From assembly GCA_963921825.1 (NCBI GenBank), contig OY997591.1, positions 40,569,825 through 40,633,824 of the forward strand: a DNA stretch of 64,000 nt, read 5' to 3'. This stretch comes from Erodium maritimum (taxonomy: Eukaryota; Streptophyta; Magnoliopsida; Geraniales; Geraniaceae). Made by a program: the position numbers and the translations under genes. Positions within the stretch are counted from its first letter, which is position 1. Each line of letters starts with the position of its first letter. Of the stretch, positions 52,706 through 64,000 are shown one piece after another. The notes beneath the pieces were generated by a model. It saw only the letters and a program-made list of their open reading frames with translations, searched no databases and was not told the origin of the DNA.

Positions 52706-54246
52706 GTGCTACCTTCGGGATTCACAAGACGGTGTTCAAAGTTTCGGTTTTGCTTGAAAGTTTCGTTTTTGGCATGTTGTTTTGCTAAATTGTTTGATAA
52801 CATGTTTTAAATTCTAGTTCATGGATTTAATGCATGTAAAATTATTTTTTGAAAATTATTTCAAATCTGGAAATTTTGAAAAAAATTTGATTTTTCGGGT
52901 CTCGGGAGCTGGACTCTCGGGGAGCCGAAACCGGGACCGAACGGGGCTCCGTTGGACGGAGCTAGGCCAAGCATGACCATTGGATGGTTGATATGCCAAG
53001 GCTAAACCGTTTTGTTAGTTATGACAAGTTTGGAACCGTCATGACGAACTCGAAGATCAAATGTTCAAAAGTTTCATTTTTGAACGGTTTCGATAAACCG
53101 AGCATCAAAATTTTTTCGAAACTTGGCTATTAATTAAAACCGGAAAATCACATGATGTTTGATAACATGCTTGTTTGATAACACGATGTGTGATGTGATG
53201 TTGGTATGGTGTACATAATAGCCCCGAGCTCGATTTAATTATTTATCGCTTTTCACGGCCTGCGAGCCGTTAGAGTTACCGTGTAATTATTCTTTCAAGG
53301 TGTGGTCGTCGAACCACTTGTTTGTAATATTAATTTATTCCCGACCTGCGAGTCGTGTATTAAATTGTAATATTTTACTCAAGACAAAGAAAGGGCGAAA
53401 AGGTCATTTGGTGGCTTTTCGGGTGTTGGCATCAGCTTGGAGTCGGTGGAGCTCAAGAAGCTAGTGGGAGTTAGTTTAGGGGGCTATTATGTGCACATTT
53501 ATTGCTTTATGCTTGGTGTAGTTTATGCATGATTAATTCTGTGTTTTAGAATTGCATGCTTAACTTTATTTACCGAGCATATCACCTCACATGCAAAGAT
53601 AAAATTGGAATTTTAATCCTTGTGTGTGAACCCTTAGAACCGTCATTACATTGGATGTAGTTGACGGGTTCAAAGGAAGAATTACATTGGATGTAATTTG
53701 AGTCATCATTGCATTTGGAATGTAGTTGATGTGCTCATCGCATCTAGGATGTGCCAAAGTTTTGAACACAACTGGACAAGTAAAAGCGGGTCATGTCCGA
53801 TACCTCCCAATCATCAACACCTTACTACCTCCCCGTCCTATGGGTGTCGTGCGCATTAGCGGAGCATCCATGGGGAAGCGGGGTAGTAGGTTTGGACGAC
53901 ATATGTGGGTGTCGTGCGCATTAGCGGAGCACCTACATAGTGACGAGCCATAGTTGAAAATTGGTGGACCCGACTACGATTCTCAGCCTGAGGTTGAGCT
54001 AGGGTAACAGATAGGGTAAGTCGTGTACATAAGTACATACCCTAGCCAGGAGTCACATTGGATGTGATTGGATGGAGTCCTACCTACATAGCTCGATTAA
54101 GTGGTGAGCATTAGTTCAGCTTAATCGAGTGAATCAAGGATCTTGGTTTCAGATTCTAAAGGTTTAGAATCGATTGTTGGTGTTTAAGCTTGATCTTCAT
54201 AAAATTTATTCAGTTTACTGATTGAATTTTATCTGTTGTAGATCAA
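52706..54246 (+). other. Untranslated leader of copia copy D
   Basis: Homologous to 4481-6022. No credible coding frame. Confidence 0.8.
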
Positions 54247-54760
54247 ATGGCAAATTCAGCGAACATTAATAGTTTGTCATTAAAAACCATTTTTGACAGG
54301 GTCAAGCTAAATGGGACAAACTATTTGGACTGGTACAGAATTTTGAGGATAGTCCTCAAGTCTGAACGCAAAGAATATGTCCTTGACAAGGCTGTCTCTA
54401 AGACCATATCAGAGTTACATGAAGTGTCATTAACTGCTGAGAAGAATATCCCAGGGATCTGGGATCCAAGGATATTCTGATGGTCAACAAGTGAATTGGA
54501 AGTGGCAAGGGCTGGGCCCATGCGCACTTGGCAGGAAAGATGAAACACATGAGAATGTCTGCTTCTACTGCCAATAGCCTGGTCATTGGAACCGGGATTA
54601 CATGAAGTTCACGGCTGATCTGAAGAAGGGGAGTGGGACTGCGCCTTCATCAAATAGCCTGGATGATCTGAAGAAGGGCAGTAGGACTGCGCCTTCATCA
54701 GGAAACCTGGATGATCTAAGGAAGGGCGGTGGGACCGTGCCTTCATCCGGTATTAACTCT
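54247..54760 (+). pseudogene. Copia gag remnant (copy D)
   Basis: 77-codon Gag N terminus with the family-wide stop (54478-54480). The zinc-knuckle region reads CFYCQ, stop, PGHWNRDY, so the last cysteine is tyrosine as in A and B. Three 48-bp repeat units follow (about 54614-54757). Confidence 0.9.
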
Positions 54761-55860
54761 ATAGAGCTACATCTCTCTACTTCCAAAGATTCATGGGTAT
54801 TAGATACCAGGACTGAATCTCACACATCCACTTATATATGGTGGCGGAAAGTAGGAGAGGTTTGGAAAGCACGAAGTGGACCTCAGAGTTGTGGCAACTG
54901 CTGTAGGATCCATGAGTCTTGCTTTGCCAAGAGGCCTTGTCTTAGTACTGTATAATGTATATTGCATACCTACTTTTAGTAGGAATATTATATCTGTATC
55001 CGTGTTTGACAAGGAAGGACATAATATTAATATTGGAAATGGAGTTTTCAATGTTCTATGCAATGATATGTTTTATACCAGTACTGACTTGGTTGGAGGA
55101 TTGTACATATTAGATATGGGTAACAATGCCTCAAGTTCTATATATTCCGTTAATACCAAGAGGTCTAAATCCAACGATTTAAACCTAACTCTGTTAAGGC
55201 ACTGTCATTTAGGTCGCATAAACAAGAAGCACCTATCAGCATTTCAGAAGTGCGGACTTTCAGGTTCATTCGAATTCCATTCGATCGATAGGTGCAAGGT
55301 TTGTTTGATGGGCAAAATGACTAAAGTGCCCTTTTATCGATCGCGATGAAAGGGCGGGTGAATTATTGGGGCTGATACACTCGAATGTGTGTATACCAAT
55401 AAGTTCACTTGCCAGGAGGGGTTTTAGCTACTTTATCACATTTACTGATGATTACAGTAAATATGGTTATGTCTATTCGCTAAGACATAAGTCTGAAGCT
55501 TTTGATAAATTCAAAGAGTTTAAGACTAAAGTAGAAAACCAGCTCGACAAAGGTATTAAGGCACTTCGATTGGATCGAGGTGGAAAATACTTGACCACAG
55601 AGTTATTAGATCATCTAAAAGAGAATGGGATCCTTTTGGAATGGACTCCTCCTGGGACACTGTAGATGAAAGGTGTAGCCAAACGGAGAAATCGGACATT
55701 GTTAGACAATGCTCTGTTCCATTATTAGTTGGACTGATCTCCCAATCTCTTTCTGGGATTATGCTCTAGAGACGACCACATTCATAGTGAATCGGGCTTC
55801 GACGAAGGGTGTGGAAGGGACACCATTTTAAAATGATATGGGATGATGCCCGCTTTGTCC
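54761..55860 (+). pseudogene. Copia protease and integrase remnant (copy D)
   Basis: The protease site reads LDTR. Integrase is in two frames (54876-55349 and 55366-55665), split by an extra T near 55332 that is private to D. A stop follows WTPPGTL at 55663-55665 as in A and B, and the catalytic glutamate codon is AAA at 55681-55683. Confidence 0.9.
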
Positions 55861-57700
55861 TTCCTAAAGATTTGTGGTTGCGAGGCTTATGTGAAACATT
55901 TGGTTTCGACTAAGCTCGAACCAAGATCTGAGATATGCACCTTCGTGTGGTATCCCAAAGCAACAAGGGGATAATACTTCTACAATCCCAGTGAGAACAT
56001 GGAGTTCATCGCATGGGGTGGGGTCTTTATGGAAAAGGAGTTTTGTTTCCAAAGACGTCATTGGGAGGACTGTGCATCTCGAAGAAATTCAGGATGGTAC
56101 AGATATGTCTAAAGCAATTGGCAACCCAGTAGAAAGAAGCCAGAGATTGTCGTAGAGTAAGAACCAATTCCTGTTACAATTCCGGAAGGTCCAAGGCAAT
56201 TTGAAAGGATCAATCTTCCTCCTCCAAGATATGGTATCCGGAGGTGACAATGAAGTCATGGTGGATCACGATGATCCAACCACCTTTCAGGAAGTCGTGG
56301 ATGGGCCCAACTCCGAGTTATGGCTGGGAGCCATGAGAGAGGAAATGCAATCCATGTCGGACAACCGAGTCTGGGAACCGGTTGATCCCATCAATGGTGT
56401 GAGGACCATCGGATGCAAATGGATCTTCAAGGTGAAGATGGACATGGACGACAAACCTCTGACCTACAAAGCTCAACTGGTGGCGAAAGGTTATAGGCAT
56501 GGATTGACTATGAGGAAACCTTCTCCTTAGTGGCTATGGTCAAAATCGATCCAAATTCTTCTTGACCTAACTGCGTATCATAATTACGAGATATGGCAAG
56601 TGGATGTCAAAACCGCTTTCCTAAATGGAAATTTGACTGAGTACGTTTGTATGTCTCGGCCCAAAGGTTTTGACGATCCGAAGAATAAAGGAAAGATTTA
56701 TAAGTTGTTGAAATCCATTTATGGATTGAAACGAACTTCTCGGAGTTGGATCCTTCGTTTTGATGAAGCTGTAATTGGATTTGGCTTAATCAAGAGCGAG
56801 GATGAATCTTGCGTTTATAAGAAGGCTAGTGGGAGCAAGATTACCTTTCTGGTTCTCATTGAAAACGACTTCCCAACCTTGCACGAGACTAAAGCTTGGT
56901 TGAGGAAGTGTTTTTCAATAAAGGACTTAGGCGATGCTTCTTATATCTTAAGGATTAAGATATGTAGAGATCGCACCAAGAGGGTCTTGGATTTAAGTCA
57001 GGGAACCTATGTGAACAAGGCATTGAGTAGGTTCTTAATGCTCGATTCAAAGAAAGGACTCTTACCCACTAGTCATGGCATTCATCTCAACAAGACTCAG
57101 TGTCCTAAGACACCTGATGAGCTGAAAATGATGATGAAAATCCTATGCGCCTGGGGGCAAGATCGATCATATATGCCATGACATGTATGAGACCAGACGT
57201 CTTGTAAGCCTTATGTTGTACCAGTAGACATCATTCTAACCCGGGGGAAAGATGATGCTGAACTAGTCGTCGAAGGATGAGTAGACGCTAGTTTTCCAAG
57301 ACAAATCCAGATGACTTTCGAAGTCAATCAGGATATGTGTTTACGCTGAATGACAGAGCTTTAGCTGGGACAGCGTAAAGCAAGATATCATTGCCAAATC
57401 TACGACAGAGGCCAAGTACATGGATGCTGCAGAGGCAGCTAAGGAGGCTATGTGGATTTGGAAATTCATGGTAGGGCTGTGTGTAATTAAAAACCCATCC
57501 AGCCCGGTGAATCCATCTTGCGACAACACAAGGGCCATTGCGCAAGCTAAAAGCCTAGATCGTATAACAAATCCAAACATGTACTGCGGCGTATCCACCT
57601 CATCAGATAAATACTGAACTGAGGTGAAGTGAAGATAACCGATATTGCAACAGATGATAACATAGCCAACCCTTTGACTAAGGCAGTGTCACTGCCTGAA
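55861..57700 (+). pseudogene. Copia reverse transcriptase and RNase H remnant (copy D)
   Basis: 56201-56530 and 56600-57181 are RT blocks (TIGCKWIFKVKMDMD; DVKTAFLNGNLTEYV). The extra base in the A-run 56542-56545 and the loss of YVDD (FLVL joined to IENDFPTL at about 56857) match A and B. A small private deletion lies near 56500. RNase H fragments run from about 57390 to 57620. Confidence 0.9.
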
Positions 57701-57747
57701 CATGTTAGACATGTAAAGTCGATGGGGACATATTGGAGTTTAGATTG

Positions 57748-57768
57748 GAACTAGGGCAAGTTGGAGAT
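57748..57768 (+). other. Polypurine tract of copia copy D
   Basis: GAACTAGGGCAAGTTGGAGAT precedes the 3' LTR; one G to T change relative to copy A. Confidence 0.85.
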
Positions 57769-59455
57769 TGTTAGTCTTAGTGCCCGTAGTTCAATCCTAA
57801 ATGTCCAAATGCATATCATCGTTAGCAATAAAATTAAAGCGGCTTTATATTACTTATGTGTTGGAGTAATATATCGATGTGTGCTCTGATCTATGCCCAC
57901 CATGCGAATAGAACCATAGATCGAGATAGATCACACTCGATGGGTCCCTAGTCAACAAAGCTTCACTAGAAGCGACTAGTATGAAAGATGGCTCTTTATG
58001 GCTTACGTTCTGTTAGTCATTGGAATGGGATTCCGGAGTCTGATCATAGATATCATGTAGGACATGATATTGGACGACCCGCCCTGAATATGTGCCATAG
58101 ATTAAGTCATGAACATATTCAGTGTTGTAGCTTGTTATGTATCCTTAGACCAAGGAGTCTTTGTGATCGCTATGTAGTCAACAACTGAGTTTGACCTGAG
58201 CCTAACGTTGTCCGTAACAGGGCTTCCATAACGGCCAGGATTGGCTTGGGGACGAGCTACATGAGTGACACGAAAGACGGCTAAGGGATTTATCCCTCGT
58301 ACTAAGGTATGGGAAAGATATCGGTTCCCGGCCGCTTGATCGAGAGTGACTGGAAGAATAGCATGGCCATGCACATGATACTGGGTATCATATCTTCAGT
58401 CATCTCACATATCAAGGAACGGTGATTGAGAATAATAAGGATGACGGCTCTATGCCTTATCTCAATCAGGATATCGGAGATAAAAGGATAATGACAGGGA
58501 CGACGGAAAGGTTAGAATCGACAGGGTCGATTCGTTATGTAGTGTCAGACAATACTAAAGTCTCGTTAGTTGCCACTTAAATAGGATCAAGTAAAATGGG
58601 ATTTTACGTTGATCTATTGACATGCATAAACCTAAGGGTCACACCGGAGGATGAAACTCATTGACACATTTATGGAGAATGGCCAAAAGGGAGTTGTCTC
58701 GGGACATGACCAAAACTGGGTTTTGGGTCATGTGCCCGTAAGTGAATAGGACTTTACGGATCGAGACAAGGCTTGGAGTCTTGGGATTGATCGCGTCGGA
58801 TAATGTTGGACATTTCCGGTATGGAAGGCATGGAGGCGATGAGCGAATCACGGGACCTTGTTGGAAATGGCCACGGGCCATGTTCCAAGAGGCCCATGAA
58901 AGGCCCATGCAACCAAGGCCCATGGAACTAATTAATCAAGTCTTGGTTAATTAGTACTAAGTAAGCAAGACAAGGATTAAGGTGTTGGTGATTCACCACC
59001 TAACCCAATCTTGTCTTGCCATACTTTGTCCTATTTACACCTTACTTGACACCATACTTGTCCCATGCCTTTAGTTGGACAAGTATGGGTTTTGTTATGT
59101 TTAAGTCATCTTTTTTCAACATAACAAAGACAAGACAAGAATAGGAAACACATTTTTCTCTCCCTCTTCCATGGCCATTTCGGGTTTGGCTAGTTTCCTC
59201 CTCCATTTTTGTGTTCTTGAGTCCTCAAAGAGAAGAACTACGTGGCTTTGATTCCCATGTGGATATGTAGGCGTCTTGGAGACTCAAGCCAATCATTCGT
59301 TAACCGGTGTTCTTGTTTTGGTAAGAGATAGTGCTGAATTTTTCTCTTGTGAATCCATTCTTTGGTAGTTGTTTCATGGTTTTAATCGTCTCTTGGTTTT
59401 TATTGATTTTCCACTGTGAGTTGGTTCATCTCCAACCCTACCTCGAGACCCAACA
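57769..59455 (+). repeat. 3' LTR of copia copy D
   Basis: TGTTAGTCTTAGTGCC...CCCAACA. It is nearly identical to 51003-52691. Confidence 0.95.
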
Positions 59456-59460
59456 CTAAG

Positions 59461-60680
59461 GAGAAAGTTACTGATTCTCCTCCTGGAAGTGGTTGCCTTG
59501 GAATTAGGTCATTCTCTCAGGCCTTAATTGGTCCTACAACTGTTGATCCCTTGTTGGTGATAAATGCTCTGGTTTCTAATTTTGGTACAGATCAAGTTAT
59601 TAATGAGGCCAATATAACTGCCCCTACCAGTTTGGAAATTCAGCTGCAAAACTTGGACGTAAAAGACACATATGATCCATCCTATGTTTCAGCTCATCAG
59701 ATCCTAGCTCAACAAGAAAAGGCTTCATCCTTTCCCAATGCAGAAGCCTCTAAGAACATTTCATCTCCTTTGACTACTACTTAGGCTATAATCTCTACAG
59801 TTCCTGTTAGTGTCCCAGAAAATGCAATTCAAAACCAGGAGCAATTGGAAAAAACCTCAGCTGCCAGCTCACAAGTCCTATTATTCCTTTGGCTTATGCT
59901 TCTATTCAAGAAACTCTCTTTGACAGTCAATCAGATCCTTTGGGTAAAAATACAAATCTGGTGGATACTTCTATTATCCAGGTCCCTACACAAAAAATCC
60001 CTATTATTATATCCTCAGAAAGGACAACAACTGAAGAGCACTTATTAAGGGGAGAGGCTCAAGAAGAATTATAAGCTCCCCATGCATCTATCCCAGGCTC
60101 CATTTTCCTCTGAAAAGTTAGAGGATATTGGTCTTGTTCAATCTCAATCAAGGGGTTTCCTAGGGTTAGACTGCCTGAATAGTGGAAATGTCTGTCCTGT
60201 TGGAAACTCTTCCCCAGAAAAGAATTTGGAGCAACTACAAATTATAGAAACTGCAGATTTTTTGGGTCTCACCAAAGCAACTCCAAAAGTAAGCTCTAAG
60301 ATCAAATCTAAGAAGAAAAAAATCCCCAGAGGAACAACTCCACATTCATATACAACAAGATCAAAGCTAAATGCTCCAGCAGTCCCTCCCATTGCTTCAG
60401 CTTTGCTGCCTACTAACTATCCACCAGCTCAGCCCAACAAGAAGAGCTTCTTAGATCAAAATACTCTTGCCAAAAAAGCTTGGGGATTTGGCAAGGCCAT
60501 TAGTCTCAAAGCTGGTGTATCTGATCAGATCATCCTAAACCAGTTAGAAGATCTTGAGGAATTCAAAAATCAATCAGTGGACTTTGAAGGTGGCTAAGAA
60601 GATGAGTTTGTTGATCTAGACAAAGACTCAAATCCTATTTTGCAGGTGGACAAAGGAACCAAAGGCATTGGTTCCTCCTT
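59461..60680 (+). pseudogene. LINE L ORF1, C-terminal part
   Basis: Continues ORF1 in frame after the copia insertion (EKVTDSPPGSGCLGIRSFSQ) to a TAG at 59782-59784. It then continues in shifted frames (59889-60074 and 60082-60597). The last part ends with a Lys-rich segment (KSKKKKIPRGTTPHSYTTRSK region, about 60304-60366) typical of plant LINE ORF1 C termini. At least two stops and one frameshift. Confidence 0.75.
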
Positions 60681-60686
60681 GCTATT

Positions 60687-61594
60687 ATGAAATTCCTCTC
60701 ATGGAATGTGAGAGGAATCTCCTCACAACAAAAGAGGAGATGCTTCAGTGCCTTGGTGATCAAGAAAGCACCCAATTTCATTATGATACAGGAGTCTAAA
60801 CTAGATATCATGCAAGCTAATTTTCTTAGGTCCTGTGGTCTTCCTTGGAGCTGGGAATCTTGTTACTCAGATGCTATAGATACCTCAGGAGGGCTGATTC
60901 CATTATGGAAAGTGAGAGAATACACTATCTCTCAATATCACAAAGAGGAAGGTGCTCTAATTTGGCTTGGGAAAATTCATTCTTGCCTAAATATTTGCTG
61001 CATCATTAATATCTATGCCCCCTCTAGATCCTCTGTGAGGAAGGAACTTTGGCTCAAGTTAGAGGTTAGGATCTTAGCCCTCCCTTCTGATACATTAATA
61101 CTCTTGGGTGGAGACTTCAATGTAGTTACTTCAACTCAAGAAAGATCCTCACAAAGGTCAGGTGGCTCAGATATGTATATGTTTCAACAATTCATCATAA
61201 ATCTGGGCCTCTTAAATCTCCCGCTAAATGGAGGCAAGTTTACCTGGTTTGGTCAACAATCAAGAGCCTCCAGAATAGATAGGTTTCTCATTTCACAAGA
61301 TTTCTTGGCAAAATTCAACTCACTCTCTCAGGTTCGCCTTCCTAGAACAATCTCAGATCACAAGCCTATAATCCTATTTGACAACATAGTTGATTGGGGG
61401 CCTAAGCCATTCAAATTCATAAATATATGGATAGAAGATGCAAGATTTTATGCTGCAGTGGAAATATTTTGGGCCTCCTACCAAGTTTCTGGACAACCTT
61501 ACTATGTTCTTTGGATGAAACTCAAAATCTTGAAAGAAGATATCAAGATTTGGAATCTACAAGTCTTTGGCCATCTGTATACCCACATTGCTCA
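60687..61594 (+). pseudogene. LINE L ORF2, endonuclease domain, truncated
   Basis: ORF2 begins MKFLSWNVRGISSQQKRR at 60687. The APE-type endonuclease motifs are intact: N in WNVRG, E in IQESKL, GGDFNVV, and SDHKPI. About 300 residues remain; a full plant ORF2 exceeds 1200. The frame leaves LINE sequence at about 61594, where gypsy E starts on the other strand, so reverse transcriptase is absent. Confidence 0.92.
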
Positions 61595-62400
61595 TCCGAG
61601 AAGCATGTCGACCCTCTCAACCGGTCGAACAAGTCGTCAATCCTCGGCATCGGGTATCGGTTCTCCACCGTAACCCGGTTCAGCTTCCGGTAGTCGATGC
61701 ACATCCGAAGCTCTCCACTCTTCTTCGTCACGAAGAGTGTTGGCGCTCCCCATGGGGATGTGCTTGGCCGGATAAACCCCTTCTCCCGAGGTTCCTCGAG
61801 CTGAATCTTTAGCTCGGTCAACTCGGCTGGCGCGAACCTGTAAGGCGCCATCGATATCGCTGTCGTTCCCGGCACCAGGTCAATCCCAAACTCCACCTCA
61901 CAAACTGGTAGCAACCCGCTCAACTCCTCAGGGAAGACCTCGGGGAACTCGAACGCCACTCGCGGTAACTCTCGGCGCTGCACGGCCGATACTTCCTTTA
62001 CTGCGGACAAGCCGACAGGATAACTCCGCTCCTACTGCCCAGAATACACAAACCTCTCGTGTTGCTTGTTGACACCGTCACTCGTCGCCAGTTACAGTCG
62101 ATATTGGCTCGGCACTTCGCCGGCCAATCCTTTCTCAGGATCACGTCAAAGGCTGTCATTTCGTAAGTATCCTTCCCACGGATACATGCACAAGCTCAGT
62201 CGCAGCCGAACCTCACGGAACCTTGCGGTCTCTCTAAGACCTCGCTCCTCTACCGTCGTCGTGCCTACCAACTCCAAACATACCCGAAACCTCGGGGTGA
62301 GGACTCGATCCAGCATCAGGGCTCTTGAGCCCTCTCTCGAACCTCCTGTATCAGTTCGCTTCTCTAACTCCGCAGGCATGACAGACCCTAGTCAACACCA
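61595..62400 (-). pseudogene. Gypsy protease and reverse transcriptase remnant (E)
   Basis: Protease end near 62165-62097 (EMTAFDVILRKDWPAKC). The RT N-terminal part is in frame 62010-61595: [70 protein letters not shown]. The RT is cut just after the FS of the first catalytic block, so no active-site aspartates remain. Confidence 0.88.
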
Positions 62401-62450
62401 CATCACCCCCAACCTAATTGACGTACAGTCCGAGGTGTGAAACCTCGAGC

Positions 62451-62463
62451 TCTGATACCAAGC
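62451..62463 (-). other. Primer-binding site of gypsy element E
   Basis: The minus strand reads TTGGTATCAGAGC next to the 5' LTR. Confidence 0.88.
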
Positions 62464-62465
62464 TG

Positions 62466-64000
62466 TAACGCACCAAATTCAGTAGAACCGAACTCGGAAC
62501 GCGAACGTTTAAGAAAATAAAACATTTTTAAACCTTTTAAATAAATCGCTTTAAAACCACCATTTAGTTAATCAAAATAATAATTTACAACTCAAAAGTA
62601 CGTCCCAACAAGCGGACAAAATACAAGGCGTACGTCGCTAGACTCAAAAGGAAACCCGGACTCCCGCTCCAAGCCCTTCAAGCTTCGAGAGCTCACCTAG
62701 TCCGTCCGGCGACCGGTACCTGTAGGAAAAGCAGCTAGGGGTGAGCGTTCGCTCACCACCACAGATAACAGACTGACTACGGCATACTAGCAGACAATGC
62801 CGATAACACCAACAACATCCCAAACACCGGGGACTACTATCCCCAAACTCAAGTAAACCGACTGACACACGACTATTACTTTCCTCAACCGACTCAACAC
62901 TCGTACGCGTAATGTAGACCCGACACAACCATTACGACCTCTTCCAAGGACACGAAAGATAACCACGCAACACCCAAGATCACAAAGGATCGCATACCAA
63001 ACAAGATCGCAAAGGATCGCACTCCAGCTGCTCAGTAACCCCCTGCCCTTTTCCCAACGCGACGGTTGGATCAGGCTGTCGACCTGTCGCACTTTTCCCG
63101 ACCCTAATCGGATAGGTTGTCGACCTATTGCACTTTTCCCAACGCGACGGTTGGATCAGGCGGTCGACCTGTCGCACTTTTCCCGACACAAAGTCGGATC
63201 AGGCTGTCGACCTGTCACACTCACCAACCCCAGGTAACCACAATCACTATCACAAGCAAAGTTCAACAGCAGCAACAACACCGATTTAACACTCCACAGG
63301 AACTCATGGCCACCCAAGACACCAACAGTTAAACACGGGTTCAACAACCCCACAGGAACTCATGGCCACCCAAGACACCAACAGTAAAACACGGGTTCAA
63401 CAACCCCACGGGCACTCATGGCCACCCAAGACACCAACGGTAAAACACGGATTCAACAACCCCACAGGCACTCATGGCCACCCAAGACACCAACGGTAAA
63501 ACACGGGTTCAACAACCCCACAGGCACTTATGGCCACCCAAGATACCAACGGTAAAACACCAGTTCAACAACCCCACGGGCACTCATGGCCACCCAAGAC
63601 ACCAACGGTAAAACACGGGCTCTCATGGCCACCCAAGACACAAACATTAAAGTACGGGCTCTCATGGCCACCCAAGACACAAATAGTAAAGTACGGGCTC
63701 TCATGGCCACCCTAGACACAAACTAAACAATCAACCTCCGGGCATAACCCAATACCTCCAGTAATTCTAATATCGATAGTTCACTGCTCCTACGACACTA
63801 CTAAGTGTCACATGCATTTCTATTGTTCGATACGTTCCCGTATCATACGACCCCACCCGGTGTCGCCTGCCTTTCTATTGTTCGATAAACTTACTTAACC
63901 CACGACACCCAAGTGTCACATGCATTTCTATTATTAACTTTCCCTAGTCAGGGCCGACATCCGGCTACTTTCCTTACCTCGTATGCTTTCTCCAAAAGCT
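62466..64000 (-). repeat. 5' LTR of gypsy element E (runs off the window)
   Basis: Minus-strand LTR ending GTGCGTTACA at 62466. Related to the LTRs of C but clearly diverged. Minisatellites at 63050-63225 (core GATCAGGC.GTCGACCTGTC) and 63285-63725 (core CACTCATGGCCACCCAAGACA). The GTGAGCG..CGCTCAC stem is near 62745. Confidence 0.88.

Larger units (their letters stand above)
51003..59455 (+). mobile_element. Copia retrotransposon copy D (young, defective)
   Basis: Full-length 8453-bp element: 5' LTR 51003-52691, primer-binding site 52693-52705, leader, gag-pol remnants 54247-57700, polypurine tract ending 57768, 3' LTR 57769-59455. The LTRs differ at only about a dozen positions by eye over 1.69 kb. 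Target-site duplication is perfect. All coding lesions seen in A and B are present here too. Confidence 0.96.
50998..59460. repeat. 5-bp target-site duplication (ctaag) around copia copy D
   Basis: ctaag at 50998-51002 and 59456-59460. ORF1 of LINE L reads through in frame if the insert and one copy are removed. Confidence 0.95.
49277..61594 (+). mobile_element. LINE L (L1 type, RRM-containing ORF1), split by copia D
   Basis: Two segments, 49277-51002 and 59456-61594, are one LINE interrupted by copy D. It carries ORF1 with an RRM domain and the endonuclease part of ORF2. It ends abruptly at about 61594 where gypsy element E begins, so reverse transcriptase and 3' end are missing from the window. 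RRM-bearing ORF1 is known from the BNR-type subclade of plant L1 elements. Confidence 0.9.
61595..64000 (-). mobile_element. Tekay-like gypsy element E, 5' part, truncated
   Basis: Minus-strand element related to C. 5' LTR from 62466 to beyond the window edge, primer-binding site 62451-62463, short internal region with protease and RT remnants. Its pol is cut off at about 61595 inside the RT, directly against LINE L. The gag region is missing; the protease-proximal sequence at about 62402 joins the leader directly. Confidence 0.9.

Overview
This window is nuclear DNA from a flowering plant, species not determinable by eye. It is almost entirely nested retrotransposons. The plant assignment rests on Ty1/copia and chromodomain Ty3/gypsy elements primed by initiator tRNA-Met, L1-type LINEs whose ORF1 carries an RRM, plant-type LINE 3' tails, and a fragment of the plastid gene psbB. 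I found no intact host gene and no intact autonomous transposon.

Layout. 1-23146 is a cluster of one copia family: a minus-strand piece (1-2836) head-to-head with a plus-strand copy A (2837-11227), a partial LTR (11228-11830), a minus-strand copy B (11831-22146) interrupted by a solo gypsy-like LTR (15236-17935), and a deletion derivative K (22147-23146) that shares B's LTR. 23147-25930 holds a GC-rich first-exon-like remnant with a housekeeping-type promoter on the minus strand, the 3' end of a LINE-like retroposon, and a psbB fragment. 25931-33240 is an AT-rich, possibly Mutator-like unit invaded by a 5.7 kb chromodomain gypsy element F (26944-32647). 33589-44290 is a retroposon H split by a Tekay-like gypsy element C with 3.1-3.2 kb LTRs (34622-43515). 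44377-45640 holds a second LINE ORF1 fragment and a CACTA-like tract. From about 45641 to 61594 a LINE (L) is split first by a solo Tekay-like LTR (45884-49276) and then by a young copia copy D (51003-59455). 61595-64000 is the 5' part of another Tekay-like element E on the minus strand.

Five insertions show their 5-bp target-site duplications: cgctt (solo LTR J), tcaaa (F), accag (C), tcctc (solo LTR) and ctaag (D). These fix the nesting order.

The most interesting observation is that all three long copia copies (A, B, D) carry the same set of disabling lesions in gag, protease, integrase and reverse transcriptase. Copy D nevertheless has nearly identical LTRs and a perfect target-site duplication. 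This implies a family that was already dead when it spread and was copied in trans by a helper element outside the window. Other points are the multi-kilobase LTR palindromes, a conserved array of stem-loops in the copia LTR, turnover of minisatellites inside the gypsy LTRs, and a serial template-switch junction at 22980-23146.
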